Shown here: positions 32,603 to 41,973 of the stretch, piece by piece
Numbering within the stretch: position 1 is the stretch's first letter
Layout of the letters: every line of letters starts with the position of its first letter
Assembly (NCBI GenBank): GCA_023229945.1
Contig: JALNYH010000002.1
Location: forward strand, 62,001 to 126,000
Direction of reading: 5' to 3'
DNA from: Arcobacteraceae bacterium
GTDB taxonomy: Bacteria; Campylobacterota; Campylobacteria; Campylobacterales; Arcobacteraceae
Length of the DNA stretch: 64,000 nucleotides
The notes under the pieces: model-generated
What the model was told of the DNA's origin: nothing
Seen by the model: only the letters and a program-made list of their open reading frames with translations
Database searches by the model: none
Program-made: the position numbers and the translations under genes

Positions 32603-33379
32603 CTACTCCTGTATCAATTTATTTCTTCGTTGTTCATAAGAATCTCTCAAAAATATATATAAATTGATAGAATCTTTTGTAGCTACTTCATACACATCAG
32701 GATTATGTGAAAGTGTATTAGTTGTATCAAATAACTTCAGCCCAATAGCCTCTTCTGTACTATTTGGTATTCTTATTGGTTCATAACTATTAGATGAAAG
32801 TGGATTTATAAATCCATCACCAACAAGTCCAACAAAATCTCTAAGATTTGATGAGCCTACAAATGGCAATACAATATGAGGACCACTTCCTATCCCCCAA
32901 ACTCCAAGAGTTTGTCCCAAATCCTCACTTTTTGGCTCAAGCCCATAATGATCCTTCGCCACATCCATAAAACCAACAATACCTATAGTTGAATTTATCA
33001 AAAATCTTCCAGTTTCTTCAACACTATTTTTAAATTTTAATTGCAACAGATTATTTATTAATCTTATTGGATAAAATATATTATGAAAAAAGTTTGAAAT
33101 GCCAGTTCTTGCTGGTTTTGGAACAACTTTTTTATAACCTCTTGCTACTGGGTAAGCAATATTTAGATAAAAACTATCATTAAAAGATGTCATTAATTTA
33201 TTATACCCACTTAGTGGATCATAAATTGTGGTATAACTAGAATCAAATTCATTATTGAATGATTCTAAAGAATCATCTTCATTGCTACTTAAGTTTTCAT
33301 AAAACATATTTTCTGGTAACGCATAAAGATTGATACAACTAAATGTAACAAAGATTGAAATAACAAGCCCTTTTAACAT
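32603..33379 (-). CDS. mlaA: MlaA/VacJ-family outer-membrane lipid-asymmetry protein
   Basis: A 258-residue protein of the MlaA (VacJ) family, which removes misplaced phospholipids from the outer leaflet of the outer membrane. Visible are D-P-L-S-G-Y-N-K near residue 53, F-F-H-N-I-F-Y-P near 97-104 and D-L-G-Q-T-L-G-V-W-G near 152-161. A hydrophobic signal is present with a cysteine at residue 15, but the lipobox (T-F-S-C) is poor, so it may not be a lipoprotein. It is the first gene of an mlaA-mlaC-RND string and starts 3 bp after hemC. Confidence 0.9.
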   Translation of the reverse strand: MLKGLVISIFVTFSCINLYALPENMFYENLSSNEDDSLESFNNEFDSSYTTIYDPLSGYNKLMTSFNDSFYLNIAYPVARGYKKVVPKPARTGISNFFHNIFYPIRLINNLLQLKFKNSVEETGRFLINSTIGIVGFMDVAKDHYGLEPKSEDLGQTLGVWGIGSGPHIVLPFVGSSNLRDFVGLVGDGFINPLSSNSYEPIRIPNSTEEAIGLKLFDTTNTLSHNPDVYEVATKDSINLYIFLRDSYEQRRNKLIQE

Positions 33380-33382
33380 ACA

Positions 33383-34342
33383 TTAAATCCTTTGTGGCAT
33401 ACATTCTTTAAAAGAAACTTTTTCAGACTCTTTTAGAAGCTCTAATGCTCCATTTGCTATCATTTTATCTGCAAGGCTATTACCTAAATCTTGACAAGTT
33501 TCCACCTTTGCACTTAGAGAATCTTTCATAATATTTGTCCCATCACTAAAGCCTATCATTGATCTAATAGTCACTTCATCATTCTCCATAGTTGCATTTA
33601 CAGCAACTGGTGCTGAACAACCTGCTCCTATTTTAGATACAAAATCTCTCTCTAGTTTGGCAAATAAGAAACTATTTTCATCATTTAAAACCATAGCTAT
33701 TTCTCTTAATTTAGGGTTATTTGATACGATTTCAATTCCTAAACTAGCTTGACCCATAGGAGGTATCATAAGTTCTAGTGGCAATTTTTGTGAAAATGGT
33801 ACATCTTTTATCAAATCTAGCCTTGCAAGCCCAATATAAGCTAAAATTATCGCATCATATTCACCCTCACTTAGCTTTCTAAGCCTTGTGTTTACATTTC
33901 CTCTTAAATCTTTTACTTTTAAATCAGGTCTAACACTTAGAAGTTGCATTCTTCTTCTAAGACTCGTAGTCCCTACAACTGCACCTTGAGGAAGCTCATC
34001 AAGGGATTTGAATTTGTGTGAAAGAAATATATCACTTTGATCAGCTCTTTTAGTAATAGCTACAAGTTCTAGTCCATCAGGAATATATGATGGTACATCT
34101 TTTAAGCTGTGGACTGCTAAATGTGCATTACCACCAAGCATTTCATCTTCAAGTTCTTTTGTAAAATGCCCTTTACCACCGATTAGCGCTAATGGACGAT
34201 CGAGTATTTTATCACCCTTACTTGTAATCTCAAGTAGCTCTACTTCTAGATTTGGGTAATGCTTTTTAATCTCATCTCTTACAAAATACGCTTGCCAAAG
34301 AGCCAATGCACTAGCTCTTGTTGTTATTACTAATTTATCCAC
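33383..34342 (-). CDS. hemC: Porphobilinogen deaminase (hydroxymethylbilane synthase)
   Basis: Joins four porphobilinogen units into hydroxymethylbilane in haem biosynthesis. The dipyrromethane cofactor cysteine is in G-A-G-C-S-A-P-V-A-V, and the substrate-binding strings S-L-K-D-V-P and T-S-L-R-R-R are present. The length of 319 residues is normal. The start codon overlaps the stop of the thioredoxin-fold gene upstream by one base. It shares this chromosomal neighbourhood with hemA (37349-38638), a grouping common in Campylobacterota. Confidence 0.96.
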   Translation of the reverse strand: MDKLVITTRASALALWQAYFVRDEIKKHYPNLEVELLEITSKGDKILDRPLALIGGKGHFTKELEDEMLGGNAHLAVHSLKDVPSYIPDGLELVAITKRADQSDIFLSHKFKSLDELPQGAVVGTTSLRRRMQLLSVRPDLKVKDLRGNVNTRLRKLSEGEYDAIILAYIGLARLDLIKDVPFSQKLPLELMIPPMGQASLGIEIVSNNPKLREIAMVLNDENSFLFAKLERDFVSKIGAGCSAPVAVNATMENDEVTIRSMIGFSDGTNIMKDSLSAKVETCQDLGNSLADKMIANGALELLKESEKVSFKECMPQRI

Positions 34343-35172
34343 TATAATCCTTCAAAAACTTTTCTATTTCTATCCATTTGACCATCTACGAAAATTGTAG
34401 GAGTACCTTGTACCATCATCTCATTAGTCATTTTCATATCTTTTTCAAGTTGTGATACAATTTTTGGTGCATCAATTTCTTTTAGTGTAATAGAAGTTTT
34501 TAAAACTTTATTTACATTATCAAGAATTAATTGTTGATTTGACTCTTTTGATGAAGTAGACTCCAATAAATTTGCTTGATAAATTTTCCATTCAATATCT
34601 TTTATCCCTTTTTCTTTTGCTACAATCATAGCACGAGATACAACATCAGCAGCAGGATGTATTCTAAGAAGTGGAAAATGGTAATAATATAATGCTATTA
34701 AATCTGGATTTTCTTTAGCTTTATCTATTGCAACAGGTATATAATCTATACAGAATGCACATAATGGATCACTAAAAATTACAACTTTATGTTTTGCATT
34801 TTTATTTCCAGCGATTAAATGTTCTTCGTTATAATACTCACTCCCCATAGCAGGAGTTAGAGCATCTTTAAAACTTCTACCATTTTTCACATCTAAAAGC
34901 TCAGGAGTGACCAAAGTACCATTAGTAAATACTGTATCTTTAGCTTCAACGGTTTGACCATTTACGATTGCTTTTATATCAAAAACATAACCATACCAAC
35001 CAGTTGGCAACTCTTTTTTAAGGAAAATTGATAAACTTTCTAATTTAACTTGTGGGTTTGCAGAAATTCTATTTGTTTGAAATTCTGTTACTACTTTATC
35101 TACTGTTGCGTTTGCAAATAAACTACTTGCGAGTATCGCTGTTATACTCAATGATTTCAACATCAATGACAT
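34342..35172 (-). CDS. Periplasmic thioredoxin-fold disulfide protein (DsbC/DsbG-like)
   Basis: A protein of about 276 residues with a signal peptide (ending S-L-F-A-N-A) and a thioredoxin fold. The active-site pair is C-A-F-C and the cis-proline loop is G-T-P-T-I-F. The N-terminal region of about 100 residues could be a dimerisation domain as in DsbC/DsbG. The start is an ATG at 35172 (or 35175), six or three bases after AAGGGG. The gene begins inside the 3' end of the fxsA-like gene, an overlap of about 50 bp, which is unusually long for a start. It is followed directly by hemC. Confidence 0.85.
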   Translation of the reverse strand: MSLMLKSLSITAILASSLFANATVDKVVTEFQTNRISANPQVKLESLSIFLKKELPTGWYGYVFDIKAIVNGQTVEAKDTVFTNGTLVTPELLDVKNGRSFKDALTPAMGSEYYNEEHLIAGNKNAKHKVVIFSDPLCAFCIDYIPVAIDKAKENPDLIALYYYHFPLLRIHPAADVVSRAMIVAKEKGIKDIEWKIYQANLLESTSSKESNQQLILDNVNKVLKTSITLKEIDAPKIVSQLEKDMKMTNEMMVQGTPTIFVDGQMDRNRKVFEGL

Positions 35173-35557
35173 CATCTTCCCCTTTTTGTTTTTGTTGTTT
35201 TGAATAAAAACTACTATTACTTTTTACTATAAATTTGCTAAAAATCACTTTAGCTATAAAACTAATCTGAAATAATAATCCTAAGATATCTGTAAAGAAT
35301 CCTGGAATTATAAGCAATATTGCTCCCAAAACTGATGCAAGATTTAATTTTGTAAAATCTTCTTCACTGATTTCTCTACGAGATAATTTTTGTAAGTTTT
35401 GGGCTATAGAATATCTAAAATTTTTAAAAATCAATATCCCCACAACCGCACTCAAAATAATCTCAAAAAATGTCCAAAGTCCACCAATACTTCCTGCAAT
35501 TGCAGTAGTAATCATTACTTCCAAGAAAAGGTAAAGAAAAAAATAAATCAATATCAT
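35123..35557 (-). CDS. FxsA-family membrane protein
   Basis: A 144-residue inner-membrane protein of the FxsA family with three or four hydrophobic segments. The family string I-P-G-F-F-T-D-I-L-G-L-L near residue 81 is clear, and the tail is polar (K-Q-Q-K-Q-K-G-E-D-D). In E. coli the overproduced protein eases phage exclusion; the natural role is unknown. Its first base overlaps the last base of proS, and its end overlaps the next gene by about 50 bp. Confidence 0.88.
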   Translation of the reverse strand: MILIYFFLYLFLEVMITTAIAGSIGGLWTFFEIILSAVVGILIFKNFRYSIAQNLQKLSRREISEEDFTKLNLASVLGAILLIIPGFFTDILGLLFQISFIAKVIFSKFIVKSNSSFYSKQQKQKGEDDVIDVEIIEYNSDTRK

Positions 35558-37263
35558 TAGCCTATCATCTCCAGTATTTTACCAACTAGTTCTTCTTTTT
35601 TTATTTCAAATTTTTCTAATGTTTTTCTATCTACTATCTCTACTAGTCCATCAACTAATTTTTTACCAATAATTACTCCATAAGGAAAACCTAATAGTTC
35701 AAAATCACCCATTTTAAAGCCATATCTAGCATCAACTCTATCATCTAATATAGCTTCAACTTTATATTTTTTCAATGTCTCATATATCTCATTTGCAAAA
35801 TTTAATTCATCTTCATTTTTGGCATTACTAACTATTACATCTACCATAAAAGGTGTTGATTCTTTTGTCCAAAGTATCCCTTTTTCATCATGGTGTTGCT
35901 CTATGATAGCAGAAATCAACCTACTCACACCAATACCATATGTTCCCATAATAAAAGGCTGAGTTTTTCCATTTCTATCTAAGAAATTTGCATTCATAGA
36001 TGCCGAATATCTAGTACCAAGCTGAAAAATATGCCCTACTTCTATCCCTTTTGTATGTATAAGTTCACCCCCACAGCAACTACACTTATCACCCTCTTGA
36101 ACCGCTATCAAATCATCATATTTTACATCTGACAAATCTTTTAAATCTACACCAGTTAAATGGTAATTTTCTTCATTTGCACCACAAATTAGATTGTCTT
36201 CATCTTTTAATTCATTATCTACTACAAAAACTATATCTTTTGGTAAACCAAACATTCCAACATATCCAGCTTTAAGCCCAGCATCTTGGATATCATCTTC
36301 GCTAGCATCTACAAGTTCTAGAGCATTTACTGCATTAGTAGCTTTTGTCTCTTCAAGCTCATCATCACCTCTAACAAAAAACACAACTACCTTTTGAGTC
36401 TCTTCATAAACAGCCTTTTTGATAACTGCTTTGATAGTCTGGCTAGGCTCTACATCCAAAAACTTAGATACATCTTCTATAGATGTCACATCAGGAGTCA
36501 AAACCTTCTCTTTTCCCTTTTCCCTTTTACCTTTTACCTCTTTTGGTTGTCGCGTAGCTGCTTCAATATTAGCCCCATACTCACATGACTTACACACTAC
36601 TATAGTATCTTCTCCACTTTGTGCTAATACATGGAATTCTTTGCTTCCAGTACCACCAATAGCACCACTATCAGCATCAACTACCCTGAAATCAAGTCCA
36701 AGTCTTGTAAATATTTTTTTGTAGGTTTCTTCCATCAGATGAAATTCTCTTATCATATCTTCTTCACTCTCATGAAAAGAGTATCCATCTTTCATCAAAA
36801 ATTCTCTACCACGAAGAAGTCCAAATCTAGGTCTTGCTTCATCACGGAACTTTGTATTTATTTGGTATAGATTGATAGGCAAATCTTTATAGCTAGTAAC
36901 TCTATTTTTTACCATATCTACCATAGCTTCTTCATTTGTAGGACTTAAGACAAACTCACCATTTTTTCTATCTTTTATCCTAAGCATCTCTAAGCCCATC
37001 TTTGTTGCTCTTCCACTTTGTTTCCAAAGCTCCAAAGGTGTCACAAATCCAAGTTGCACTTCATTACATCCTGCATCATCTAACTCACTTTTTACAACAC
37101 TTCTAATCTTATCAAGAACTATTTTACCAAGAGGCATAAAGTTATAAATTCCAGCACCAACTTGATTTACATATCCACCACGAACCAAATACTGATGACT
37201 TGGCAATGACGCATCTTTTGGTGTCTCTTTTGTTGTAGGTATAAACATTCTACTAAATTTCAT
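35557..37263 (-). CDS. proS: Prolyl-tRNA synthetase
   Basis: Charges tRNA-Pro. The class II motifs are visible: [11 protein letters not shown] near residue 37, motif 2 [17 protein letters not shown] near 142-158, and motif 3 G-T-Y-G-I-G-V-S-R near 441. The editing insertion domain of bacterial-type ProS is present between motifs 2 and 3. A lysine- and glycine-rich stretch ([14 protein letters not shown], about residues 240-253) is encoded by a simple repeat at 36504-36545 and looks inserted in frame at the surface. The length of 568 residues is normal. Confidence 0.96.
   Translation of the reverse strand: MKFSRMFIPTTKETPKDASLPSHQYLVRGGYVNQVGAGIYNFMPLGKIVLDKIRSVVKSELDDAGCNEVQLGFVTPLELWKQSGRATKMGLEMLRIKDRKNGEFVLSPTNEEAMVDMVKNRVTSYKDLPINLYQINTKFRDEARPRFGLLRGREFLMKDGYSFHESEEDMIREFHLMEETYKKIFTRLGLDFRVVDADSGAIGGTGSKEFHVLAQSGEDTIVVCKSCEYGANIEAATRQPKEVKGKREKGKEKVLTPDVTSIEDVSKFLDVEPSQTIKAVIKKAVYEETQKVVVFFVRGDDELEETKATNAVNALELVDASEDDIQDAGLKAGYVGMFGLPKDIVFVVDNELKDEDNLICGANEENYHLTGVDLKDLSDVKYDDLIAVQEGDKCSCCGGELIHTKGIEVGHIFQLGTRYSASMNANFLDRNGKTQPFIMGTYGIGVSRLISAIIEQHHDEKGILWTKESTPFMVDVIVSNAKNEDELNFANEIYETLKKYKVEAILDDRVDARYGFKMGDFELLGFPYGVIIGKKLVDGLVEIVDRKTLEKFEIKKEELVGKILEMIG
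36504..36545 (-). repeat. Simple repeat (AAAAGGG-type) inside proS
   Basis: On the plus strand, tandem units of about seven bases (CCCTTTT, ACCTTTT) run through 36504-36545. Such words usually lie between genes; here they encode K/G/E-rich residues in proS without breaking the frame. Confidence 0.6.
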
Positions 37264-37283
37264 TAAATCATTCCTTTAAGTTC

Positions 37284-37340
37284 TGAGGTACTGAGGTGCT
37301 GAGTGCTGAGTTTTTTAGCTCAGTACCTCTTAGTACCTCA
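37284..37340. repeat. Foldback repeat, GGTACTGAG family, copy 1
   Basis: Left arm TGAGGTACT (37284-37292) followed by GAGGTGCTGAGTGCTGAG, then a T-run, then CTCAGTACCTC and AGTACCTCA (ending 37340). Arms consist of repeated GAGGTACT/GAGTGCT words. It lies between proS and hemA and may end transcription. A relative is at 59641-59715. Confidence 0.65.
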
Positions 37341-37348
37341 TTAGCTAA

Positions 37349-38638
37349 TTAGCTATTATTGCACTTATAATTCGTATCTTGTGTATCTTCGTCAATTTTT
37401 ATATTAAATATATTTTGAACTGACTCAAAAATCGTATCACTTTCTTCTTTTGTCGCAAGAATTCTTAAGTTCTTAGAAGTTTCAAAAAGATATTTTGCAA
37501 GTATACTATGACAAAGCTTATCAATATTTTCTTTTTGCGAACTTTCTATATATCCTTTTTTGATAGCATCATTAATTTTATCATCAATGATTATATCACC
37601 TTTTGTAAAAAGCCCTTTAATAATAGGCTCTACACCCAAAGTATTCAACCATTGGAAATATGTTTTTGTCATTTCTTGAACTATTTTATAAGCTTTTTTT
37701 GCTTTTTGAGCTCTAAAAGCCATATTCTCATCAACAATTCCTTTTAAATCATCAACACTAAATATACTAACCCCTACAATATCAATTTGCTCTATATCTC
37801 TAGGAATTGCAATATCAAACCAATATCTTGGCTCATCACAATGATATACCATCTCTTTTTTGATAATAGGATAAGGGGCACTTGTAGCAGTAAATAGAAG
37901 TTGTTTAGTGTTCAATAAAGTTTCTAGTTCACTATAAGGCTGAACTTCTATATCTCCACCAATATTGGATGCCAAAATGGTTGATTTTTTTATATCTCTA
38001 CTTATAAGTATTACTTTAAAGCCACTTTTTAATAGATGCTTTACACAAAGTTCACTCATCTCTCCAGCACCAACTACAACAGCTTCTATTTCACTAGGAT
38101 TTGTAAAAATCTGTTTTGCTTTTGCAACTGCCGTAGAAGATACAGATACACTCCCAGTTCCTAAAGTAGTCTCATTTCTGACCACACCTGCACATTTGAA
38201 TGAATAATTAATTGCACGGGAAAGTTTCAATGAACAATACCCTTTGCTTTGAGCAAATTTATAAGCATCTTTCAACTGTCCAGCAATTTGTGTCTCACCA
38301 ACAACCAAACTATCAATTGAAGAAGCTACACTAAAAAGGTGAAAAATTGCATTTTCATCTTCATAAGCATCGGCAATAGACATCAATTCATCAAACTTCA
38401 AGCCACTTTTTGAAGAAAAGTTTTTCAAAATTGTATCTTTTGCCCTTGTAGCATCTTTTGTAGAGACTATCACTTCAACCCTATTACAGGTCGATAAAAC
38501 AACAGCTTCATTAATGTACATACAATCAACACTTTTCTTTAAAAAACTCTCTTTTTCTAATTCACTTCCAAAAGCCAACTTCTCTCTTGTTGAAATATCT
38601 GTATTTTTATGGGTAAAGCTTATAATTAGATAATGCAT
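37349..38638 (-). CDS. hemA: Glutamyl-tRNA reductase
   Basis: First step of the C5 pathway to haem, reducing glutamyl-tRNA to glutamate semialdehyde. The catalytic cysteine is C51 in S-T-C-N-R-V-E-V. The NADPH-binding Rossmann segment V-V-G-A-G-E-M is near residue 190, and the C-terminal dimerisation helix is present. The length of 429 residues is normal. Its ATG overlaps the stop codon of the polyprenyl synthase gene by one base (TAATG type). Confidence 0.96.
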   Translation of the reverse strand: MHYLIISFTHKNTDISTREKLAFGSELEKESFLKKSVDCMYINEAVVLSTCNRVEVIVSTKDATRAKDTILKNFSSKSGLKFDELMSIADAYEDENAIFHLFSVASSIDSLVVGETQIAGQLKDAYKFAQSKGYCSLKLSRAINYSFKCAGVVRNETTLGTGSVSVSSTAVAKAKQIFTNPSEIEAVVVGAGEMSELCVKHLLKSGFKVILISRDIKKSTILASNIGGDIEVQPYSELETLLNTKQLLFTATSAPYPIIKKEMVYHCDEPRYWFDIAIPRDIEQIDIVGVSIFSVDDLKGIVDENMAFRAQKAKKAYKIVQEMTKTYFQWLNTLGVEPIIKGLFTKGDIIIDDKINDAIKKGYIESSQKENIDKLCHSILAKYLFETSKNLRILATKEESDTIFESVQNIFNIKIDEDTQDTNYKCNNS

Positions 38639-39540
38639 TAAAACTCCCTATCACACATTTGTTTCATGATATCTATCAAAGATGAATTGTTTTCATCTTT
38701 GATAGACTCAAGTGCTTCATAACCCAATTTTCTAGTAAGTTCTATAGAGTCTTGAAGTGCGTTAGTGACCTTCAATTGCTCTTTTATCCAATTGTTTTCA
38801 GCCTCATTTAAATCTTTTTTATATAATGAGCGTAATTTTTCTTTTTCGTTAATATCTAGCTTTCCATAAAGTTTCAAATATGGAATTGTAACTTTCCCTT
38901 CTTTAAAATCAGCCATTGCAGGTTTGCCTAGTGTTGCTGCATCTGATGTAATATCAAGTATATCGTCTACCATTTGAAAAGCAATTCCAAGATTTCTTCC
39001 ATAAAGAGCATATTTAGCCTCATCAAGTCCAGCCAAAATAGCAGCACTTGAAGCACTAGCTTCTATCAAAGAACCCGTTTTTTTGTAAATCATATCAAGA
39101 TATAAGTTATAATCAGTATTAAAAGATTTTCCCAAATCCACATCTATCATCTCACCAATACTAAGTAGTGTCACGGCATTTGAGATATTATAAGCTATTT
39201 TTGGATTCATAAAAGTAAGTTTTGTAAAAGCAATAGAATATAATATATCTCCAAACATAATAGCTGTTTTATTGTCATAAAGTGCATTGATTGAAGGTTT
39301 ACCCCGTCTTGAATCAGCTTCATCTATCACATCATCATGAAGCAATGAAGCACCATGAATCATCTCCACTATTGCACATAAATTGATAGAGTTTTCATTA
39401 ACACCTGCAATTTTAAGTATTAGTTTACTTCTAAGCATTTTCCCAGTAGGTAATAACTCAAGAAGCTCTAAACTTTTTTGATGCCCACATGAAGCTGTAA
39501 ATTCTTTTATTTTTGCTTTTACTTTTAATAAATCTTCCAT
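38638..39540 (-). CDS. Polyprenyl diphosphate synthase (octaprenyl type)
   Basis: A trans-isoprenyl diphosphate synthase that builds the side chain of the quinone. Both aspartate-rich motifs are present: D-D-V-I-D-E near residue 78 and D-D-I-L-D near 201. The ATG at 39540 is chosen because GGAGTGAT lies directly before it; the upstream in-frame TTG at 39561 lies in the flanking repeat. The resulting length is 300 residues. It is co-transcribed with hemA. Octaprenyl or a similar length is inferred from the IspB-like sequence, not shown by it. Confidence 0.9.
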   Translation of the reverse strand: MEDLLKVKAKIKEFTASCGHQKSLELLELLPTGKMLRSKLILKIAGVNENSINLCAIVEMIHGASLLHDDVIDEADSRRGKPSINALYDNKTAIMFGDILYSIAFTKLTFMNPKIAYNISNAVTLLSIGEMIDVDLGKSFNTDYNLYLDMIYKKTGSLIEASASSAAILAGLDEAKYALYGRNLGIAFQMVDDILDITSDAATLGKPAMADFKEGKVTIPYLKLYGKLDINEKEKLRSLYKKDLNEAENNWIKEQLKVTNALQDSIELTRKLGYEALESIKDENNSSLIDIMKQMCDREF

Positions 39541-39550
39541 ATCACTCCGT

Positions 39551-39665
39551 TTAATTAACAACTAACAACTAATAACTAACAACTTGGGAGTTGCTCCGCA
39601 ACAATTAAAATTATCACGAAGTGATTCCACAATTATTAATTATTAGTTATTAACTATTAGTTGAT
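39551..39665. repeat. Foldback repeat, TAATTATTAGTT family, copy A
   Basis: Arms of TTAATTAACAACTAACAACTAATAAC and its imperfect complement ATTATTAATTATTAGTTATTAACTATTAG surround two small hairpins, GTTGCTCCGCAAC and TATCACGAAGTGATT. The hairpins are in the opposite order to copy B at 39979-40082, so A and B flank the DUF2018 gene as inverted copies. Confidence 0.75.
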
Positions 39666-39961
39666 TAGCTATCTAACCTGCAAACTATCTCACCAGTAAA
39701 CTCTATATATAAACTTTTTTTATGTTCTTCCAATTCTATACTATTTGATAATGTATAAGATTTAATCATTTTTTGTAATGTCTCATCATCATAGTGCTTT
39801 GCCAAAACTGATTCCATTGCTGCAAATTTAGCAAATATTTTATCAAAAGCATCTTCGACCAAGTCATCATTAGCCTGTCGTGCTATATCCCAAAATTTAC
39901 TTCGTGGAGTCCCACCAAAAATATCATTTTCATCTTCAAATAATGCTTCGTACTTATTCAT
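39665..39961 (-). CDS. DUF2018 family protein
   Basis: A 98-residue soluble, mostly helical acidic protein of a family I know only from Campylobacterota (DUF2018). The ATG at 39961 is chosen because AAAGGGGAAAAACAA precedes it; the longer frame to 39994 runs into a repeat. D-I-F-G-G-T-P-R-S-K-F-W-D near residues 13-25 is the characteristic N-terminal string. It is flanked on both sides by inverted copies of one repeat family, which also touches its stop codon. The function is unknown. Confidence 0.8.
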   Translation of the reverse strand: MNKYEALFEDENDIFGGTPRSKFWDIARQANDDLVEDAFDKIFAKFAAMESVLAKHYDDETLQKMIKSYTLSNSIELEEHKKSLYIEFTGEIVCRLDS

Positions 39962-39978
39962 TTGTTTTTCCCCTTTAT

Positions 39979-40082
39979 AATTAATAACTAACAACTAATA
40001 ATTATGGTATCACTTCGTGATAATTTTAATTATTGCGAAGCAACTCCACAGTTATTAGTTATTCATTATTAATTATTCATTG
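39979..40082. repeat. Foldback repeat, TAATTATTAGTT family, copy B
   Basis: TTAATAACTAACAACTAATAATTA and GTTATTAGTTATTCATTATTAATTATTCA arms enclose TATCACTTCGTGATA and TTGCGAAGCAA hairpins. It supplies the hisD stop codon (TGA on the minus strand at 40079-40077). Confidence 0.75.
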
Positions 40083-41366
40083 AATTCTTACTCTAACCGA
40101 CTCTTCATGAGCTGTAAGCCCTTCTGTATGAGCTAACAATGCACATTCATTCCCTACTTCTTGAATAGCTTTTTTACTAAAGCTAATAATGGAGCTTTTT
40201 TTCATAAAATGCTCTACATTTAGTGGGCTATAAAATTTAGCTGTACTTCCTGTTGGAAGTGTGTGATTTGGTCCTGCTAGATAATCACCTATTGGCTCAG
40301 GTGTATTTTCACCAAGGAAAATAGCTCCAGCGTGTTTGATAAATGGTAGTAATTCAAAAGGATTTTTTGTCATTACTTCCAAGTGTTCTGGTGCTATTTC
40401 ATTCATCAGTGCTAATGCTTCATCCATATCGTTAGCTACTATAATAGCACCTCGCTCATTTATAGATTTTGTTGCAATATCTGTTCTGCTTAGCACTTTT
40501 AGATAATTATCCACTTCAATAGATGTTTGATTTGCAATTTCTGAACATGTTGTAATAAGAATAGAGCTTGCCATTTCATCGTGTTCTGCTTGAGAAAGCA
40601 AATCTATAGCTAAGTATTTTGGTTTTGCTGATGAATCTGCTAAGATTCCTATTTCACTAGGGCCTGCTATCATATCTATATTTACTTCACCAAATACTAA
40701 TTTTTTGGCAGTTGCTACGAAAATATTTCCAGGACCTGTGATAACATCCACTTTTTTCAAAGTCTCAGTTCCATATGCCATAGCAGCTATTGCACTAGCT
40801 CCTCCAACTTTATAAACTTTTGATACTTTACAAAGATGACAAGCAGCAAGTAAAAGTTCATTTGGTTCGTTGTTTGGTGTTGGAGTACATACTACTATTC
40901 GCTCTACTCCTGCTACAAGTGCTGGGATTGCATTCATAAGTAAACTACTAGGATATGCTGCTTTCCCACCAGGAATATAAAGCCCCGCACTGTCAACTGG
41001 GGTCACTTTTTGTCCAAGAATTGTACCATTTGGTTCAAAATCTATCCAACTTTTTGGAAGTTGTTTTTTGTGGAAGCTCTCTATTCTATCATATGCCAAG
41101 TGAAGAGCTTTTCTCAAATCATCATCAAGATTATCATAAGCTTTTTTCATATCATCAGTTGCAATTTCCAAATCACTATCACTTTGAGGATTCCATCCAT
41201 CAAATTTGGCAATATGTCTTTTTAATGCACTATTTTTTTCTTCTATTATTTCATCAATAATTCCACTAACTATTGCTGTAACATTTTTTATATCACACTT
41301 AGCTCTGGCTTGTATTATCTCAAATTCCTGAGCAAAATTTGGACTTTTTGTATCAATTATTTTCAT
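40077..41366 (-). CDS. hisD: Histidinol dehydrogenase
   Basis: The last step of histidine synthesis, a four-electron oxidation of histidinol using NAD and zinc. Recognisable strings are A-G-L-Y-I-P-G-G-K-A-A-Y-P-S-S, V-I-T-G-P-G-N-I-F-V-A, and the metal-binding region A-E-H-D-E-M near residue 255. The length of 429 residues is normal. It lies next to aroK rather than in a his operon. The stop codon is inside the repeat at 39979-40082. Confidence 0.96.
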   Translation of the reverse strand: MKIIDTKSPNFAQEFEIIQARAKCDIKNVTAIVSGIIDEIIEEKNSALKRHIAKFDGWNPQSDSDLEIATDDMKKAYDNLDDDLRKALHLAYDRIESFHKKQLPKSWIDFEPNGTILGQKVTPVDSAGLYIPGGKAAYPSSLLMNAIPALVAGVERIVVCTPTPNNEPNELLLAACHLCKVSKVYKVGGASAIAAMAYGTETLKKVDVITGPGNIFVATAKKLVFGEVNIDMIAGPSEIGILADSSAKPKYLAIDLLSQAEHDEMASSILITTCSEIANQTSIEVDNYLKVLSRTDIATKSINERGAIIVANDMDEALALMNEIAPEHLEVMTKNPFELLPFIKHAGAIFLGENTPEPIGDYLAGPNHTLPTGSTAKFYSPLNVEHFMKKSSIISFSKKAIQEVGNECALLAHTEGLTAHEESVRVRIQ

Positions 41367-41377
41367 AAGCTTTCCTA

Positions 41378-41902
41378 TTACTTTAAAACTTGCGGTAATG
41401 ATTCTTGGATAAATTGTACTATTTCATCCATAGATTTATCTTCAACATCTACAACCAAATCTGCGATTGATTGATATTGTGGGGTTCTTGTCTCAAACAA
41501 AGCTTTAGCTTTTTTCATATCTTTAAGCAATGGTCTCTTTTTGAGTTTTGCAGCTGCATTTGGAGATTTCTTGATTCGTTTCAAAATACCTTCAAAAGAG
41601 GATTTTAGATATACAATATGCCCCAAATATTTGATATTTGGACGCATAAAAAAGCCACCACCAGTAGAAATCAATGTATTATCCACATTTGTCTCTATCC
41701 AGTTTGCACACTTTTGTTCTAATTCTCTAAAATAAGACTCACCTTCTCTTTCAAAGATTTTTTTGATTTTTTCATTTTCCATTGATTCTATTAAATCATC
41801 CGTATCAATAGCAAAAATCCCACTTTTTTTGACAACAGCACGAGCAATAGTACCTTTGCCTACACCCATGAATCCAATTAGTATTATATTATTCTTTTTC
41901 AT
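41378..41902 (-). CDS. aroK: Shikimate kinase
   Basis: Phosphorylates shikimate in the aromatic amino acid pathway. The P-loop reads G-F-M-G-V-G-K-G-T, so the residue after the Walker lysine is G rather than the usual S or T, as in adenylate kinase. The shikimate-binding D-T-D-D (residues 33-36) and S-T-G-G-G-F-F (near 79-85) are present. The length of 174 residues is typical. It starts 72 bp from the next gene and ends 11 bp before hisD, with which it is probably co-transcribed. Confidence 0.93.
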   Translation of the reverse strand: MKKNNIILIGFMGVGKGTIARAVVKKSGIFAIDTDDLIESMENEKIKKIFEREGESYFRELEQKCANWIETNVDNTLISTGGGFFMRPNIKYLGHIVYLKSSFEGILKRIKKSPNAAAKLKKRPLLKDMKKAKALFETRTPQYQSIADLVVDVEDKSMDEIVQFIQESLPQVLK

Positions 41903-41973
41903 TTGTAGATATTATATCATATCAATTATTAAGTGTTAGTTATAAAAAATAAGTGTTCATCCCAATTATAAGA

